A stretch of DNA of 64,000 bases. It comes from Halomonas daqiaonensis. Its GTDB lineage: Bacteria; Pseudomonadota; Gammaproteobacteria; Pseudomonadales; Halomonadaceae. Location: contig NZ_FOBC01000001.1 in the NCBI RefSeq assembly GCF_900109725.1, forward strand, positions 124,001-188,000, in the 5' to 3' direction. This document shows, in pieces, positions 45,382 to 54,417 of this stretch. The position numbers were made by a program, and so were the translations under genes. Within the stretch, counting starts at the first letter, position 1. Each line of letters starts with the position of its first letter. The notes below the pieces were generated by a model that did not search any database, had not been told where the DNA came from, and saw only the letters and a list, made by a program, of their open reading frames with translations.

Positions 45382-46149
45382 ATGCAACGGGAAGAGTTCG
45401 TCCAGCAGCTGTGGCTGGACTATATCCACCAGCATCCGGACGTGGGCGGACTGCGGCTATGGCCCGTAGAGGCGCCGGCAGAATACCTGGCGATCCTTAC
45501 GCTAAACCACGGACCCTGGGCCATGGATGCCCTGCTGCCGACCCTGGCGCGATTCGGGTATCGCCCTCAGCAACGTTACGGCATGGCCGATCGCGGCCTG
45601 CTTGCTACCCTGCTCTCTGCACCGGACGACGGGGCTTGGGTACTGCTCGCCGAGCTCCAGCTCGGCACTCTGTCGCGACGCCCCCGTGAGCGCCTCCAGC
45701 GGCTGGTCGGCAATGCCGACCCCCACGAGGCCCGCAGCCAGGCTCTGCTCTGTCATGGCCGCCCCTGGCCGATGCCCGACTGGAGCACTTATCAGGCCCT
45801 GCATCAAGCCCATCCGTTGGCCGGCTGGCTCTCGGTGATGGGGCCGCGGGTCCATCACGCCGGCTTCGACTGCCAGCGCCTGGATCACGATATCACTGAG
45901 CTTGACGACCAGCTCCAGCAGGCTGGTCTCACCGGCAGTAGCGACCGCCATCACGGCCTCTTCCCCGTCTCGCCGCTGCTTGACTACCGCTTCTATGCCA
46001 CCAGTTCGCGTCGCCTGGCCTTTGCCGATGGCGACGAGCACCGTGTCGGCCTCGGCGGGCTATCCCTCGTCCAGAAACAGGTCAGCGCCAACCAGGAGCG
46101 TGCCGCCGAGCTCCTGTTGCCACACCATACCCGCTGCGAGATATCCTGA
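45382..46149 (+). CDS. DUF1338-like protein, possible 2-oxoadipate dioxygenase/decarboxylase relative
   Basis: The 255-aa protein begins with MQREEFVQQLWLDYIHQHP and has segments (NHGPWAMDALLPTLARFGY, VLLAELQLGTLS, MGPRVHHAGFDCQ) reminiscent of the DUF1338/HglS vicinal-oxygen-chelate family. It is shorter than HglS and I could not confirm all metal ligands. Family members act in lysine breakdown via 2-oxoadipate. The start at 45382 follows AAGG; the upstream ATG at 45301 is less likely. The assignment is tentative. Confidence 0.5.
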   Translation: MQREEFVQQLWLDYIHQHPDVGGLRLWPVEAPAEYLAILTLNHGPWAMDALLPTLARFGYRPQQRYGMADRGLLATLLSAPDDGAWVLLAELQLGTLSRRPRERLQRLVGNADPHEARSQALLCHGRPWPMPDWSTYQALHQAHPLAGWLSVMGPRVHHAGFDCQRLDHDITELDDQLQQAGLTGSSDRHHGLFPVSPLLDYRFYATSSRRLAFADGDEHRVGLGGLSLVQKQVSANQERAAELLLPHHTRCEIS

Positions 46150-46156
46150 CCCGATC

Positions 46157-46177
46157 ATCCACAGAATCTGTGGATAA
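46157..46177. promoter_or_regulatory. Palindromic DnaA-box-like site
   Basis: ATCCACAGA and TCTGTGGAT form a 19-bp perfect palindrome around one A. The right side extends to TGTGGATAA, the complement of the consensus DnaA box TTATCCACA. A third near-match (TGTGAATCA) follows at 46181-46189. It lies just after the DUF1338-like stop. DnaA binding is suggested by consensus only. Confidence 0.4.
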
Positions 46178-46283
46178 CGCTGTGAATCATCTCAGCGGGA
46201 GGGCGAGCCGGGCGGGACGCCAAAGGGCCTGCCCTGGAATGATCAGTTTTTCGGCAGATCCGCAGCCGATGCCGCGAACGACA

Positions 46284-46309
46284 GCGGCCCGGACACTGGT
46301 CCGGGCCGC
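46284..46309 (-). terminator. Strong hairpin after scoB
   Basis: GCGGCCCGGAC / GTCCGGGCCGC form a perfect 11-bp stem with a 4-nt loop, 24 bp past the scoB stop on minus. The tail is not T-rich. Likely terminator for scoAB, also facing the plus-strand gene. Confidence 0.6.
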
Positions 46310-46332
46310 ATGCCTTGTCGCCATAGAGAAGA

Positions 46333-46995
46333 TCAATTCTCGAAGGTCATCTCCGGGACATGGTCGGGCACCACAAGCTTGCCGGCGGTCAGCGACTTGA
46401 TCTCCTCCACGGAGACGCCCGGCGCCCGCTCCTTGAGGTGGAAGGCACCATCCTTGATCTCCAGATAAGCGAGGTCGGTCAGCACCCGGTTGATGCAGCC
46501 CGCGCCGGTCAGCGGCAGGTTGCAGCTCTCGAGCAGCTTGGACTCGCCATGCTTGGAGGCATGGGTCATGGTGCAGATGATATTCTCGGCGCCGGCCACC
46601 AGGTCCATGGCACCACCCATGCCCTTGATCAGCTTGCCGGGAACCATCCAGGACGCGATGTTGCCGTTCTGGTCGACCTCGAAGGCGCCGAGGACTGTCA
46701 GGTCGACGTGACCGCCGCGGATCATGGCGAAGGATTCCGCGGAGCTGAAGATCGCCGCGCCTGGCCGAGCGGTGACGGTCTGCTTGCCGGCGTTGATCAT
46801 GTCGGGGTCGAGCTCTTCCTCGGTGGGAAAACGCCCCATGCCCAGCAGGCCGTTCTCGGACTGCAGCATGACGTCGATGCCGTCGGGGATGTAGTTGGCC
46901 ACCAGGGTTGGGATGCCGATGCCCAGGTTGACGTAGAAACCGTCTTCGAGTTCGCGCGCCACGCGCATTGCCATCTGTTCGCGAGTCAGTGCCAT
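46333..46995 (-). CDS. scoB: Succinyl-CoA:3-ketoacid CoA-transferase subunit B
   Basis: The 220-aa beta subunit has the active-site motif SENGLLGMG, whose Glu carries the CoA thioester. VNLGIGIPTLVANYIP and GKLIKGMGGAMDLVAGA are also hallmarks. With ScoA it transfers CoA from succinyl-CoA to acetoacetate, feeding PHB-derived carbon to the TCA cycle. It is 52 bp after scoA. The ATG at 46995 is preceded by AAGAGG; the continuing open frame upstream overlaps scoA in another frame and is not used. Confidence 0.95.
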   Translation of the reverse strand: MALTREQMAMRVARELEDGFYVNLGIGIPTLVANYIPDGIDVMLQSENGLLGMGRFPTEEELDPDMINAGKQTVTARPGAAIFSSAESFAMIRGGHVDLTVLGAFEVDQNGNIASWMVPGKLIKGMGGAMDLVAGAENIICTMTHASKHGESKLLESCNLPLTGAGCINRVLTDLAYLEIKDGAFHLKERAPGVSVEEIKSLTAGKLVVPDHVPEMTFEN

Positions 46996-47047
46996 CTTCT
47001 TGCCTCTTGTGTTCGGTGGAGAAGCGGTCGTAAGGAAGCAGCGGGGC

Positions 47048-47749
47048 TCAGCCCTGGTGTACGGTGCGCTTCTCGATGCGCTTCTCGAAGGTGCCCTGGA
47101 TGATGCGGTCGACGTAGATGCCGGGGGTGTGGATCTGGTCGGGCTTGAGCTCGCCGGGCTCGACGATCTCCTCCACTTCGACCACGGTGATCCTGCCGGC
47201 GGTGGCCGCCATGGGGTTGAAGTTCTGGGCGGTGTCGCGGTAGACGACGTTGCCGTAGCGGTCGGCCTTCCAGCCCTTGATGATGGCGAAGTCCCCCACC
47301 ACCGACTCCTCGAGGATGTAATGGCGGCCGTTGAACTCGCGGACCTCCTTGCCCTCGCCAATCGGCGTGCCGTAACCGGTGGCGGTATAGAAGGCGGGGA
47401 TCCCGGCACCACCGGCGCGCATCTTCTCGGCCAGGGTGCCCTGAGGGGTGAGGATGACCTCGATCTCCTCGTCGAGCATCTGTCGTTCGAAGAGCGCGTT
47501 CTCGCCGACATAGGAGGCATAGAAACGACGAATCTGCTTATCCTCCAGCAGCAGGCCCAGGCCGAAGCCGTCGACGCCGCAGTTATTGGAGTACACCGTC
47601 AGGTCCTTGACGCCGCGGCGCTTGACCTCGGCGATCAGGTTCTCGGGAATGCCGCAGAGTCCGAAGCCGCCGGCGATCACGGTCATGCCGCTCTCGATAC
47701 CGTCCATTGCCTCTTCGTAGGAGTACACACGCTTGTCGAATCCGGCCAT
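47048..47749 (-). CDS. scoA: Succinyl-CoA:3-ketoacid CoA-transferase subunit A
   Basis: The 233-aa alpha subunit has the glycine-rich [16 protein letters not shown] near residue 31 and the downstream [21 protein letters not shown], typical of CoA-transferase alpha subunits. It is co-transcribed with scoB. It is divergent from a LysR-family gene whose AT-rich intergenic region probably controls both. Confidence 0.95.
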   Translation of the reverse strand: MAGFDKRVYSYEEAMDGIESGMTVIAGGFGLCGIPENLIAEVKRRGVKDLTVYSNNCGVDGFGLGLLLEDKQIRRFYASYVGENALFERQMLDEEIEVILTPQGTLAEKMRAGGAGIPAFYTATGYGTPIGEGKEVREFNGRHYILEESVVGDFAIIKGWKADRYGNVVYRDTAQNFNPMAATAGRITVVEVEEIVEPGELKPDQIHTPGIYVDRIIQGTFEKRIEKRTVHQG

Positions 47750-47903
47750 AGTGGCGCCTCGCGTTGTTGTGGAGTGAATAAATCGTTGTGGAGCGAATGA
47801 GCAGAATGTCAGTCCAGTGTTGCCGCTGCCAATATATTTGTTAAGTTTGTTTTATTTATTGATTGATTTACTCAGCTCATGAATTTGACCTTGGTAGCAT
47901 GCC
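47750..47903. promoter_or_regulatory. Divergent scoA/lysR control region
   Basis: The 154-bp gap has two features. A direct repeat GTTGTGGAGyGAAT occurs at 47766-47779 and 47785-47798, period 19 bp. A strikingly AT-rich stretch spans about 47829-47875 and contains ATATATTTG and ATTTATTGATTGATTTA. Such tracts are where LysR proteins bind (T-N11-A sites) and where both promoters should lie. Exact -35/-10 boxes could not be fixed. Confidence 0.5.
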
Positions 47904-48809
47904 ATGACCGTCAAGCAACTGCGCGCCTTCCTCGCCGTGGCCCGGACCCTGAGCTTCACTCAGGCCTGCGAACACCTTCACCTCTCCCAGCCGGCATTGA
48001 GCCTGGCGATCAAGGGGCTCGAGGAGAGCCTGGGCGGCCGCCTGCTGATCCGCAGCACCCGCAGCGTTCGGCTTACCCCGGAGGGCGAGTCACTGGTGCC
48101 TCTGGCCAAGCGGCTGATCGCCGAATGGGACAATACCGAGGAGTTGCTGCGCCAGCGCTTCACCCTCCAGCTCGGCCGCCTGGCGGTGGCTACTATGCCC
48201 TCCTTTGCCAGCAACCTGCTGCCACCGGCCCTGCGGGTGTTCCGCCAGCGCCATCCGCGCGTCAATGTCACGGTCCATGATGTGATCAACGAGCAGGTAA
48301 TCGAGATGGTGCGTGCTCGCCAGGTCGAGCTGGGGCTGGTGTTCGAGCCGGAAGCCACCGGCAGCCTCTCCTTCACGCCGCTGTTCCGCGATCGCTTCGT
48401 CGCCGTGGTGCCGGCCGAGTCACGCCTGGCCGAGCGCTCCCGACTGGGCTGGCCGACGCTGATGACCCGCGACTTCATCACCCTGCAACGCCCCTCCATG
48501 GTGCGCCGACTGCTGGAGCAGCAGTTGGAGAGTCGCGGCCTGACCTTGCCCGCCGCCTTCGAGTGCCACCAGCTGGCCACCGTGGGACGCATGGTTGCCA
48601 GCGGCCTGGGCGTCAGCGCGGTCCCGTCGCTGTGTATCGCCCAGATGCAGGAGCTCGGCGCCGTCTGCGTACCCCTGGATGACCCAATCATCGAACGCGA
48701 CGTCGGCGTGCTGACCTGGAACAACCATGAGCTCTCAGTGGCTGCCCTGGCGCTGCAGGAGGTACTCGCCGAGACCATTCGCACGCCTGGTCTGGCACCG
48801 GGACGTTGA
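47904..48809 (+). CDS. LysR-family transcriptional regulator, probable regulator of scoAB
   Basis: The 301-aa protein has an N-terminal HTH (LRAFLAVARTLSFTQACEHL, HLSQPALSLAIKGLEESLGG) and a LysR substrate-binding domain with MVASGLGVSAVPSLCIAQM. Divergent position to scoAB suggests that it responds to a ketone-body or acyl-CoA intermediate; this is inferred from neighbourhood. The ATG at 47904 has only a weak GGTAG upstream. Confidence 0.88.
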   Translation: MTVKQLRAFLAVARTLSFTQACEHLHLSQPALSLAIKGLEESLGGRLLIRSTRSVRLTPEGESLVPLAKRLIAEWDNTEELLRQRFTLQLGRLAVATMPSFASNLLPPALRVFRQRHPRVNVTVHDVINEQVIEMVRARQVELGLVFEPEATGSLSFTPLFRDRFVAVVPAESRLAERSRLGWPTLMTRDFITLQRPSMVRRLLEQQLESRGLTLPAAFECHQLATVGRMVASGLGVSAVPSLCIAQMQELGAVCVPLDDPIIERDVGVLTWNNHELSVAALALQEVLAETIRTPGLAPGR

Positions 48810-48881
48810 CCCCGGCCGCTGGGCAGCCCGCGGTCGATCCATTAGCATGGACGGCACATGAAACCGGCCGAGGAGACAGGC

Positions 48882-49754
48882 ATGCCGACCCTCAGGGGGC
48901 TCGTCAGCATCCTGCTGCTGACATTCACTACCCTCGCCTGGGGGATCCCGCTGATCCTGCTCACCCTGGTCAAGCTGATGACGCCGGGGCGCCGGCTGCG
49001 GCGACGAGTACTGACGGCGCTCAACTGGGTGGCCCTCAACTGGGTGGGCAGCAACCTCTGGTGGATGCGCCACTGGCTGAGGCCACGGCTGGAAATAACA
49101 CTGCCCGAAGGATTGTCCTGCGACCAGTGGTGGCTGGTCATCTCGAACCATCGCAGCTGGACCGATATCTTCCTGCTGTTCTTCGCCCTGCATCGGCGAA
49201 TTCCCATGCCCCACTTCTTCGTCAAGCGCCAACTGATCTGGATCCCCATTGTCGGCCTGGCCTTCTGGGCCATGGAATTCCCCATGCTGCGCCGCCTGAC
49301 TCGCGCGCAACGCGAGCGCAACCCGCAGCTGGCACGGCGCGACCGCGAGGCCACCGAGCGCATGTGCCGTCACGCCCGCGAGCGTCCTATCGCCATCTAC
49401 AACTTTGTCGAGGGCACCCGCTTCACCACTGCCAAGCAGGCCGCTCAGGGCGCCCCCTACCGCCATCTGCTGAGGCCCCGCGCCGGTGGCATCGCCCAGG
49501 TGATGGGCCTGCTCGGTGATCGCCTCGGCGGTATACTGGACGTCACCTTGGACTACGAGAATCCCGCCCCCAGTTTCTGGGGCTTCCTCTGTGGCCGTGA
49601 GGGACTGGTGCGGCTGAAAGCTCGACACTTAGCGGTTCCTGCCTGGATGCTCGAAGGCGACTATCACGACGACACGGACTACAAGGAACGCTTCCAGTCA
49701 TGGCTAAACGCCCTGTGGCAGGACAAGGATCGCCGGCTCGACGCCTCGCGCTGA
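48882..49754 (+). CDS. Lysophospholipid acyltransferase-family protein (YihG-like)
   Basis: The 290-aa membrane acyltransferase has an N-terminal helix, the HX4D motif in ISNHRSWTDIFLL and the glycerophosphate-binding FVEGTRFTTAKQAA. These match PlsC-like YihG proteins, which acylate lysophosphatidic acid and affect membrane acyl composition. The second ATG (48882) has AGGAG six bases upstream and is preferred to 48858. Its 3' end overlaps the next lipoprotein gene by 55 bases in another frame. Confidence 0.87.
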   Translation: MPTLRGLVSILLLTFTTLAWGIPLILLTLVKLMTPGRRLRRRVLTALNWVALNWVGSNLWWMRHWLRPRLEITLPEGLSCDQWWLVISNHRSWTDIFLLFFALHRRIPMPHFFVKRQLIWIPIVGLAFWAMEFPMLRRLTRAQRERNPQLARRDREATERMCRHARERPIAIYNFVEGTRFTTAKQAAQGAPYRHLLRPRAGGIAQVMGLLGDRLGGILDVTLDYENPAPSFWGFLCGREGLVRLKARHLAVPAWMLEGDYHDDTDYKERFQSWLNALWQDKDRRLDASR

Positions 49755-50620
49755 CCCTTATGCTGGTCAGTACGCTGCTGGTCGGCTGCGCCGGAGGCGC
49801 AGGAGATAGCCGCCCGGACAGGCAAATCGCCGGCCAGTGGATCACCATCCAGCGCGGCGATACCCTAGGCGAGATCGCCAACCGCGCCGACGTGCCCTTG
49901 GTGCGCCTGGAACGCTTCAACCCCGGCGTCGATGCTAGGCGTCTGGCCGTCGGCCAGCGCGTGATGGTCCCCGACCGTGACGAGCGCGCCCCTTCCGGCG
50001 GCCCCTACCGCTATCGGGTGCGCCCTGGGGACACCTACACTGCCATCGCCCGACGCTTCGGCGGCCGCGCCGACCGGATCCAGGCGGCGAACCCAGGGAT
50101 TGAGCCCACCAGCCTGAGGGTCGGTCAGTTGATCCAGGTGCCGCTGGGGGGCCGGCAGGCGGCGTCCACGGACGCCAGTGGGGGCAACACCGCGAGCAAG
50201 GCTAGCCGGCCGGCAAGCAAGCGCCTGCCAGATCCGGGAAACCTGCCCGCCTCCGCGCGTGGCTGGCCCTGGCCGCTGGACGACTACCGGATCGAGCGTC
50301 CCTTTGGCGCCGACGGCCGCGGCACTCTGCAGCCCATGCTGCTGGCCACCAGCCGGGGAAACCGGGCCCGCGTCGTGGCCGACGGCGAGGTGCGCTTTGC
50401 CGACAGCATGCGACAGCTGGGCCAAGTGGTCATCGTCCACCATGCTAATAACCTGCAGAGCGTGTATGCCCTCTGTGCGAGGCCGCTGGTGGGCAGCGGG
50501 GAGTCGGTCAAGCGTGGGACTCCGGTCTGCGAGGTCGGCCAGCAGGATGGCAGCCCACGGCTGCTCTTCGACATGCGCCATGGTGGCAAGCCCATCGACC
50601 CTGCCCGAGTGCTGCGCTGA
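49700..50620 (+). CDS. LysM lipoprotein with degenerate M23 (LytM) domain, NlpD-like
   Basis: The 306-aa protein has a lipoprotein signal (lipobox LVGC near residue 30). Two LysM domains (about 47-90, ITIQRGDTLGEIANRA; about 104-150, YRVRPGDTYTAIARRF) are followed by a C-terminal M23 fold. The M23 zinc site is broken: the usual HLHFE reads RLLFD in DGSPRLLFDMRHGG. This points to an amidase activator rather than a peptidase, as in NlpD/EnvC. No rpoS or amiC is adjacent. The start overlaps the acyltransferase gene. Confidence 0.85.
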   Translation: MAKRPVAGQGSPARRLALTLMLVSTLLVGCAGGAGDSRPDRQIAGQWITIQRGDTLGEIANRADVPLVRLERFNPGVDARRLAVGQRVMVPDRDERAPSGGPYRYRVRPGDTYTAIARRFGGRADRIQAANPGIEPTSLRVGQLIQVPLGGRQAASTDASGGNTASKASRPASKRLPDPGNLPASARGWPWPLDDYRIERPFGADGRGTLQPMLLATSRGNRARVVADGEVRFADSMRQLGQVVIVHHANNLQSVYALCARPLVGSGESVKRGTPVCEVGQQDGSPRLLFDMRHGGKPIDPARVLR

Positions 50621-50765
50621 GGGTGTAGCCGGGCCCCTGTGCCGAGCCTGCCAACCCGACTCGCCGTCATGCGTTGTTCATCGCTGTGTCGCGCGACTGT
50701 CATTGCCCCTCGGCATCCTTGCTGGTGTCAGCCCTCTCCGGGCCTGCCACCGCAAGAGGAACCGC

Positions 50766-51926
50766 ATGCGCATCTGCCTGGTCAGCGAAACCTGGTCCCC
50801 CGACATCAATGGTGTCGCCCATACCCTCGGTCAGCTCAGTACTGAACTGCACAGGCGAGGTGTGGCCCTTCAATTGATTCGCCCGCGACCGGCTGACAAG
50901 ACTGTGCCGCGGGCCGAAGGCATGGAAGCGGAACTCAGGGTGCCGGGTCTGGGCCTGCCGGGCTATCGCCAGGTACGCATCGGGCTGCCTGCCACGGCGG
51001 CCATCGAATGCCTGTGGAGGCAACAGCGCCCGTCGGCCGTCTACCTGGCCACCCAGGGACCGTTGGGCTGGTCGGCCCTGCGCGCCGCCGAAAGGCTGGG
51101 TATTCCGGTGGTCAGCGGCTGGCATACCAACTTCGACCACTACTGCCGTGACTATGGCCTGGCCTGGCTGGCACCGTTTGTACTGCGCCGCTTGCGCCAC
51201 TTCCATAACCGTACGGCCGCCACCCTGGTACCGACCCACGCCCAGACCGGGGAACTTAGCTACCAGGGCTTCGCCAACGTGCGGGTCATGGCCCGTGGTA
51301 TCGATGGTGAGCGCTTCTCGCCGGCCCATCGTGACCCGGATCTGCGCACCCGCTGGGGCAGCGACGCTCACCGGCCGGTGGCGCTGCATGTGGGACGCCT
51401 GGCCGCAGAGAAGAACCTCGACCTGCTGCGCGACACCTTCACGACGATGCTCGCTGCCCACCCCGATCTCATCCTGGTCGTGGTCGGCGACGGTCCAGGG
51501 CGGGACACATTGCAACGCGCCCTGCCCCAGGCCCACTTCACCGGCTTCATCGACCGGGATGCGCTGATTCGCCACTACGCCAGTGCCGATCTCTTCGTCT
51601 TCCCCTCGATCTCGGAGACATGGGGCAATGTAGTGCTCGAGGCCATGGCCAGTGGTCTTGCCGTCGTGGCCTTCCGCCATGCTGCCGGCGCAGAGCTGAT
51701 CGACGACGACCTCAACGGTGTCAGCCTGGCAGTGGGTGACGAAGCCGGCTTCCGGGAGGCTGCCGCGGCCCTCTGCCAACAGCCTGCCCGCTATGCCCGT
51801 CTGGGTCGTGCCGCCAGGGAGCGCGCCTTGACATACCGCTGGTCATCGATTGCCGATACCTTCCTCGCCACCCTGGCTCAACCCCGGGAGCATCACGATG
51901 AAGCCGCATCCGCCTGCCGTGTTTGA
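50766..51926 (+). CDS. GT4-family glycosyltransferase (MgtA-like)
   Basis: The 386-aa GT-B enzyme has the N-terminal MRICLVSETWSPDINGVAHT. The donor-site segments VGRLAAEKNLDLL and VVVGDGPGRDTL are present, and the Ex7E region is in FPSISETWGNVVLEAMASG. It resembles GDP-mannose or similar hexose transferases acting on lipid acceptors. The start at 50766 follows AAGAGG. It overlaps the following PAP2 gene by 29 bases, so the two are coupled and probably serve one glycolipid pathway. Confidence 0.88.
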   Translation: MRICLVSETWSPDINGVAHTLGQLSTELHRRGVALQLIRPRPADKTVPRAEGMEAELRVPGLGLPGYRQVRIGLPATAAIECLWRQQRPSAVYLATQGPLGWSALRAAERLGIPVVSGWHTNFDHYCRDYGLAWLAPFVLRRLRHFHNRTAATLVPTHAQTGELSYQGFANVRVMARGIDGERFSPAHRDPDLRTRWGSDAHRPVALHVGRLAAEKNLDLLRDTFTTMLAAHPDLILVVVGDGPGRDTLQRALPQAHFTGFIDRDALIRHYASADLFVFPSISETWGNVVLEAMASGLAVVAFRHAAGAELIDDDLNGVSLAVGDEAGFREAAAALCQQPARYARLGRAARERALTYRWSSIADTFLATLAQPREHHDEAASACRV

Positions 51927-52440
51927 ACGTCTCGACCTCATCGAATGGCAGCTCTGCCAACGCCTGGCCGGCTTCAACGTTCACGCGCCTTGGCTGGCCC
52001 TGCTGCGCCTTTCCAGCAAGCTGGGGGACTGGCCCCTCTGGGTCGGACTGATCCTCGTCCAGCCGCTGCTCCATACCGCCGGTAGCGGTCAGCGGATGGC
52101 CCAGTACACCGCCACGGCCCTGGTGGCAATCGGCATCTACCGGTGGCTCAAGACCCGGCTATGTCGCGAGCGCCCCTTCATCACCTTCAGCGGCATCATC
52201 CACTGCAACGAGCCCGCCCGGGACCGCTACAGCTTTCCCAGCGGCCATACCATGCATGCGGTGATGTTCTGCACGCTGACCGCTGCCCATGCCCCCTGGC
52301 TGCTACCTTGGTTGGTCCCTGTCTCGCTGCTGATTGCCGTGTCGCGGGTGGGCCTTGGGCTTCACTACATCAGCGATGTCGCGGCCGGGGCCCTGCTCGG
52401 CCTGGTCTTTGCCCTGATCAGCCTGCAATTGGCCGGCTGA
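51898..52440 (+). CDS. PAP2-family membrane phosphatase
   Basis: The 180-aa integral membrane protein has the three phosphatase motifs: KTRLCRERPF, YSFPSGHTMHA and SRVGLGLHYISD, with several transmembrane helices around them. It likely dephosphorylates a lipid phosphate or undecaprenyl diphosphate. GGGAG stands upstream of the ATG at 51898, inside the glycosyltransferase gene. Confidence 0.9.
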   Translation: MKPHPPAVFERLDLIEWQLCQRLAGFNVHAPWLALLRLSSKLGDWPLWVGLILVQPLLHTAGSGQRMAQYTATALVAIGIYRWLKTRLCRERPFITFSGIIHCNEPARDRYSFPSGHTMHAVMFCTLTAAHAPWLLPWLVPVSLLIAVSRVGLGLHYISDVAAGALLGLVFALISLQLAG

Positions 52441-52486
52441 CTGCATACCGTTGGCCGCCACCTGGTCGGGCTGGCATCCTGACCCC

Positions 52487-53116
52487 ATGCGCCCTGGATA
52501 CGACCCGCAAGGCGAGCCCCTGCTCGACTCGCCTGCCCTGACCCTGTTCAACGGCCTGCTCGGCGAGCCCACCGCGACCCGACTGCTGACGCAACTCGAC
52601 CAGGCGCTGGCCTGGCAACGGCCGACCCTGCGCCTTTATGGACGCGAGCATCCGATCCCGCGACGCCAGCTGTGGATGGGCGATCCCGATGCCCGTTACC
52701 GCTATTCGGGCCGGGACTTCCTGCCCGAGCCGTGGCATCCCGCGGTCTCGACTATTCGTGCAGCCGTCAACCGACGCCTGGCCGATGCCGGCCTCTCGGC
52801 CCGTTTCAACAGCGTGCTGCTCAATCGATATGCCGACGGCGAGGAGCGTATGGGCTGGCATAGCGACGACGAGCCGGAGCTTGGCCCGGACCCGCTGATC
52901 GCCGCGGTGAGCCTGGGGGCCGAACGCCCGCTGCGCTTCCGCTGGAAGGACCGTTCGGCTGAGGCCTTCAATGTCTGGCTGCCCCACGACAGCCTGCTGG
53001 TGATGGGGGCCGGCGTGCAGGACAGGTTGCAACATGCCCTACAGCCCCGTCGACTGCCCGGGATGCGCATCAGCCTGACCTTCCGCCTGGTAAACCCGGG
53101 GTCGCCTGTTGCCTGA
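52487..53116 (+). CDS. AlkB-like 2-oxoglutarate/Fe(II)-dependent oxygenase
   Basis: The roughly 209-aa protein has the iron-binding HxD in MGWHSDDEPEL, the second His in DRLQHALQPRR and the 2-oxoglutarate-binding Arg in RISLTFR. The NSVLLNRYADGEERMGWH stretch is typical of the AlkB/ALKBH2-3 group that demethylates DNA or RNA. The ATG at 52487 is used; a TTG at 52451 in the same frame is possible. No ribosome-binding site is convincing for either. Confidence 0.9.
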   Translation: MRPGYDPQGEPLLDSPALTLFNGLLGEPTATRLLTQLDQALAWQRPTLRLYGREHPIPRRQLWMGDPDARYRYSGRDFLPEPWHPAVSTIRAAVNRRLADAGLSARFNSVLLNRYADGEERMGWHSDDEPELGPDPLIAAVSLGAERPLRFRWKDRSAEAFNVWLPHDSLLVMGAGVQDRLQHALQPRRLPGMRISLTFRLVNPGSPVA

Positions 53117-53229
53117 CACGTTATTTCTCGATTTCTCTTCTTGCTATGGGTGACCCAATGACCAACTTGGTCCGGAATAGATGCAAAGCATTAGAAGAGG
53201 TGATAACGGTATAAAAAGGAGTATACGTC

Positions 53230-54339
53230 TCAACCTCGATGGTAGCCGGGGGTGACGAAGGGCATCTTGCTCACCGTCATCGGCAGGCGTTTGCCGCGCA
53301 CCTCGGCATACACCGTGGTGCCGACCTCGCTGGCCTCGATAGCCACGTAACCCATCGCCACCGGCTGGCCGACACTGGGGGCGAAGCCGCCCGAAGTCAC
53401 GCGGCCCACATGGTGACCCTCGGTATCATAGAGTTCGGCCCCTTCACGCACCGGGGCACGGCCCTCACCGAGCAGCCCCACCCGCTTGCGGCGATGGTCC
53501 TTCTCGGCTACCTGGTGCAGTATCAGGTCGGCACCCGGGAAGCCGCCGGCACGCTCGCCGCCGCGACGACGTGGTTTGCCGATGGCCCATATCAGCCCCG
53601 CTTCCACCGGCGTCGTCTCGGTATCGATATCGTGACCATAGAGGCAGAGCCCTGCCTCGAGGCGCAGCGAGTCACGAGCGCCCAGGCCGATCGCCTCGAC
53701 CTCGTCTTCTTTTAACAGGCGGCGCGCCAGCGCTTCGGTATCTTCGGCAGCCACCGAGATCTCGAAGCCGTCCTCGCCGGTATAACCGCTGCGGCTGACC
53801 CAGACGTCGATGCCCTCGAGGGTAAAATGGCCATGCTGCATGAAGACCATCTCGCAGGCCTCGGGGCACAGTCGCTGCATCACCTCGGCTGCCTTCGGGC
53901 CCTGCAGCGCCAGCAGGCCTCGGTCGACCACTTCCACCTCGTAGTCGAGCAGGCCACGGCGCAAGTGGGCGGCATCCTGTTCCCGGCAGGCGGCGTTGAC
54001 TACCAGATAGAGGTGATCCCCGGCATTGACCACCATCAGGTCGTCGAGGATGCCGCCTTCCTCGGCAGTGAACAGCGCATAGCGCTGCATGCCCTCGGGG
54101 AGCCCGACGATGTCCGCCGGCACCAGGGTTTCCAGTGCCTCGGCGGGATTCGGGCCGCTCAGCAGGATCTGTCCCATATGGGAGACATCGAAAAGCCCGC
54201 AGGCGCGACGGGTATGCTCGTGCTCGCGCTTGACCCCCAGCGGGTACTGCACCGGCATCTCATAGCCGGCGAAGGGCACCATCTTGGCCCCCAGCTCCAC
54301 GTGCAGGGTGTGCAAGGGGGTATGCTTGAGTTCACTCAT
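53230..54339 (-). CDS. gcvT: Glycine cleavage system T protein (aminomethyltransferase)
   Basis: The 369-aa protein has the folate-binding fold with [28 protein letters not shown] and the conserved Arg/Asp in [15 protein letters not shown] and [20 protein letters not shown]. It transfers the methylene group from lipoyl-GcvH to THF and releases ammonia. The ATG at 54339 ([13 protein letters not shown]) follows GGGAG; the longer frame is not supported. It is 78 bp after an alanine/glycine symporter gene on the same strand and separate from gcvH-gcvP. Confidence 0.96.
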   Translation of the reverse strand: MSELKHTPLHTLHVELGAKMVPFAGYEMPVQYPLGVKREHEHTRRACGLFDVSHMGQILLSGPNPAEALETLVPADIVGLPEGMQRYALFTAEEGGILDDLMVVNAGDHLYLVVNAACREQDAAHLRRGLLDYEVEVVDRGLLALQGPKAAEVMQRLCPEACEMVFMQHGHFTLEGIDVWVSRSGYTGEDGFEISVAAEDTEALARRLLKEDEVEAIGLGARDSLRLEAGLCLYGHDIDTETTPVEAGLIWAIGKPRRRGGERAGGFPGADLILHQVAEKDHRRKRVGLLGEGRAPVREGAELYDTEGHHVGRVTSGGFAPSVGQPVAMGYVAIEASEVGTTVYAEVRGKRLPMTVSKMPFVTPGYHRG

Positions 54340-54373
54340 GTCGTCATCTCCCATGAATTGGGGACCAACGCAA

Positions 54374-54399
54374 GAGAGGTGCCCTGCAGGGCACCTCTC
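54374..54399 (-). terminator. Perfect palindromic hairpin between the symporter gene and gcvT
   Basis: GAGAGGTGCCC / GGGCACCTCTC give an 11-bp stem with a TGCA loop (26-bp perfect palindrome). It sits 18 bp after the symporter stop and 34 bp before the gcvT start. Its location suits attenuation between the two genes; the minus-strand tail begins TTGCGTTGG, weakly T-rich. Confidence 0.6.
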
Positions 54400-54417
54400 G
54401 TCGGCCTGAATCATCGA

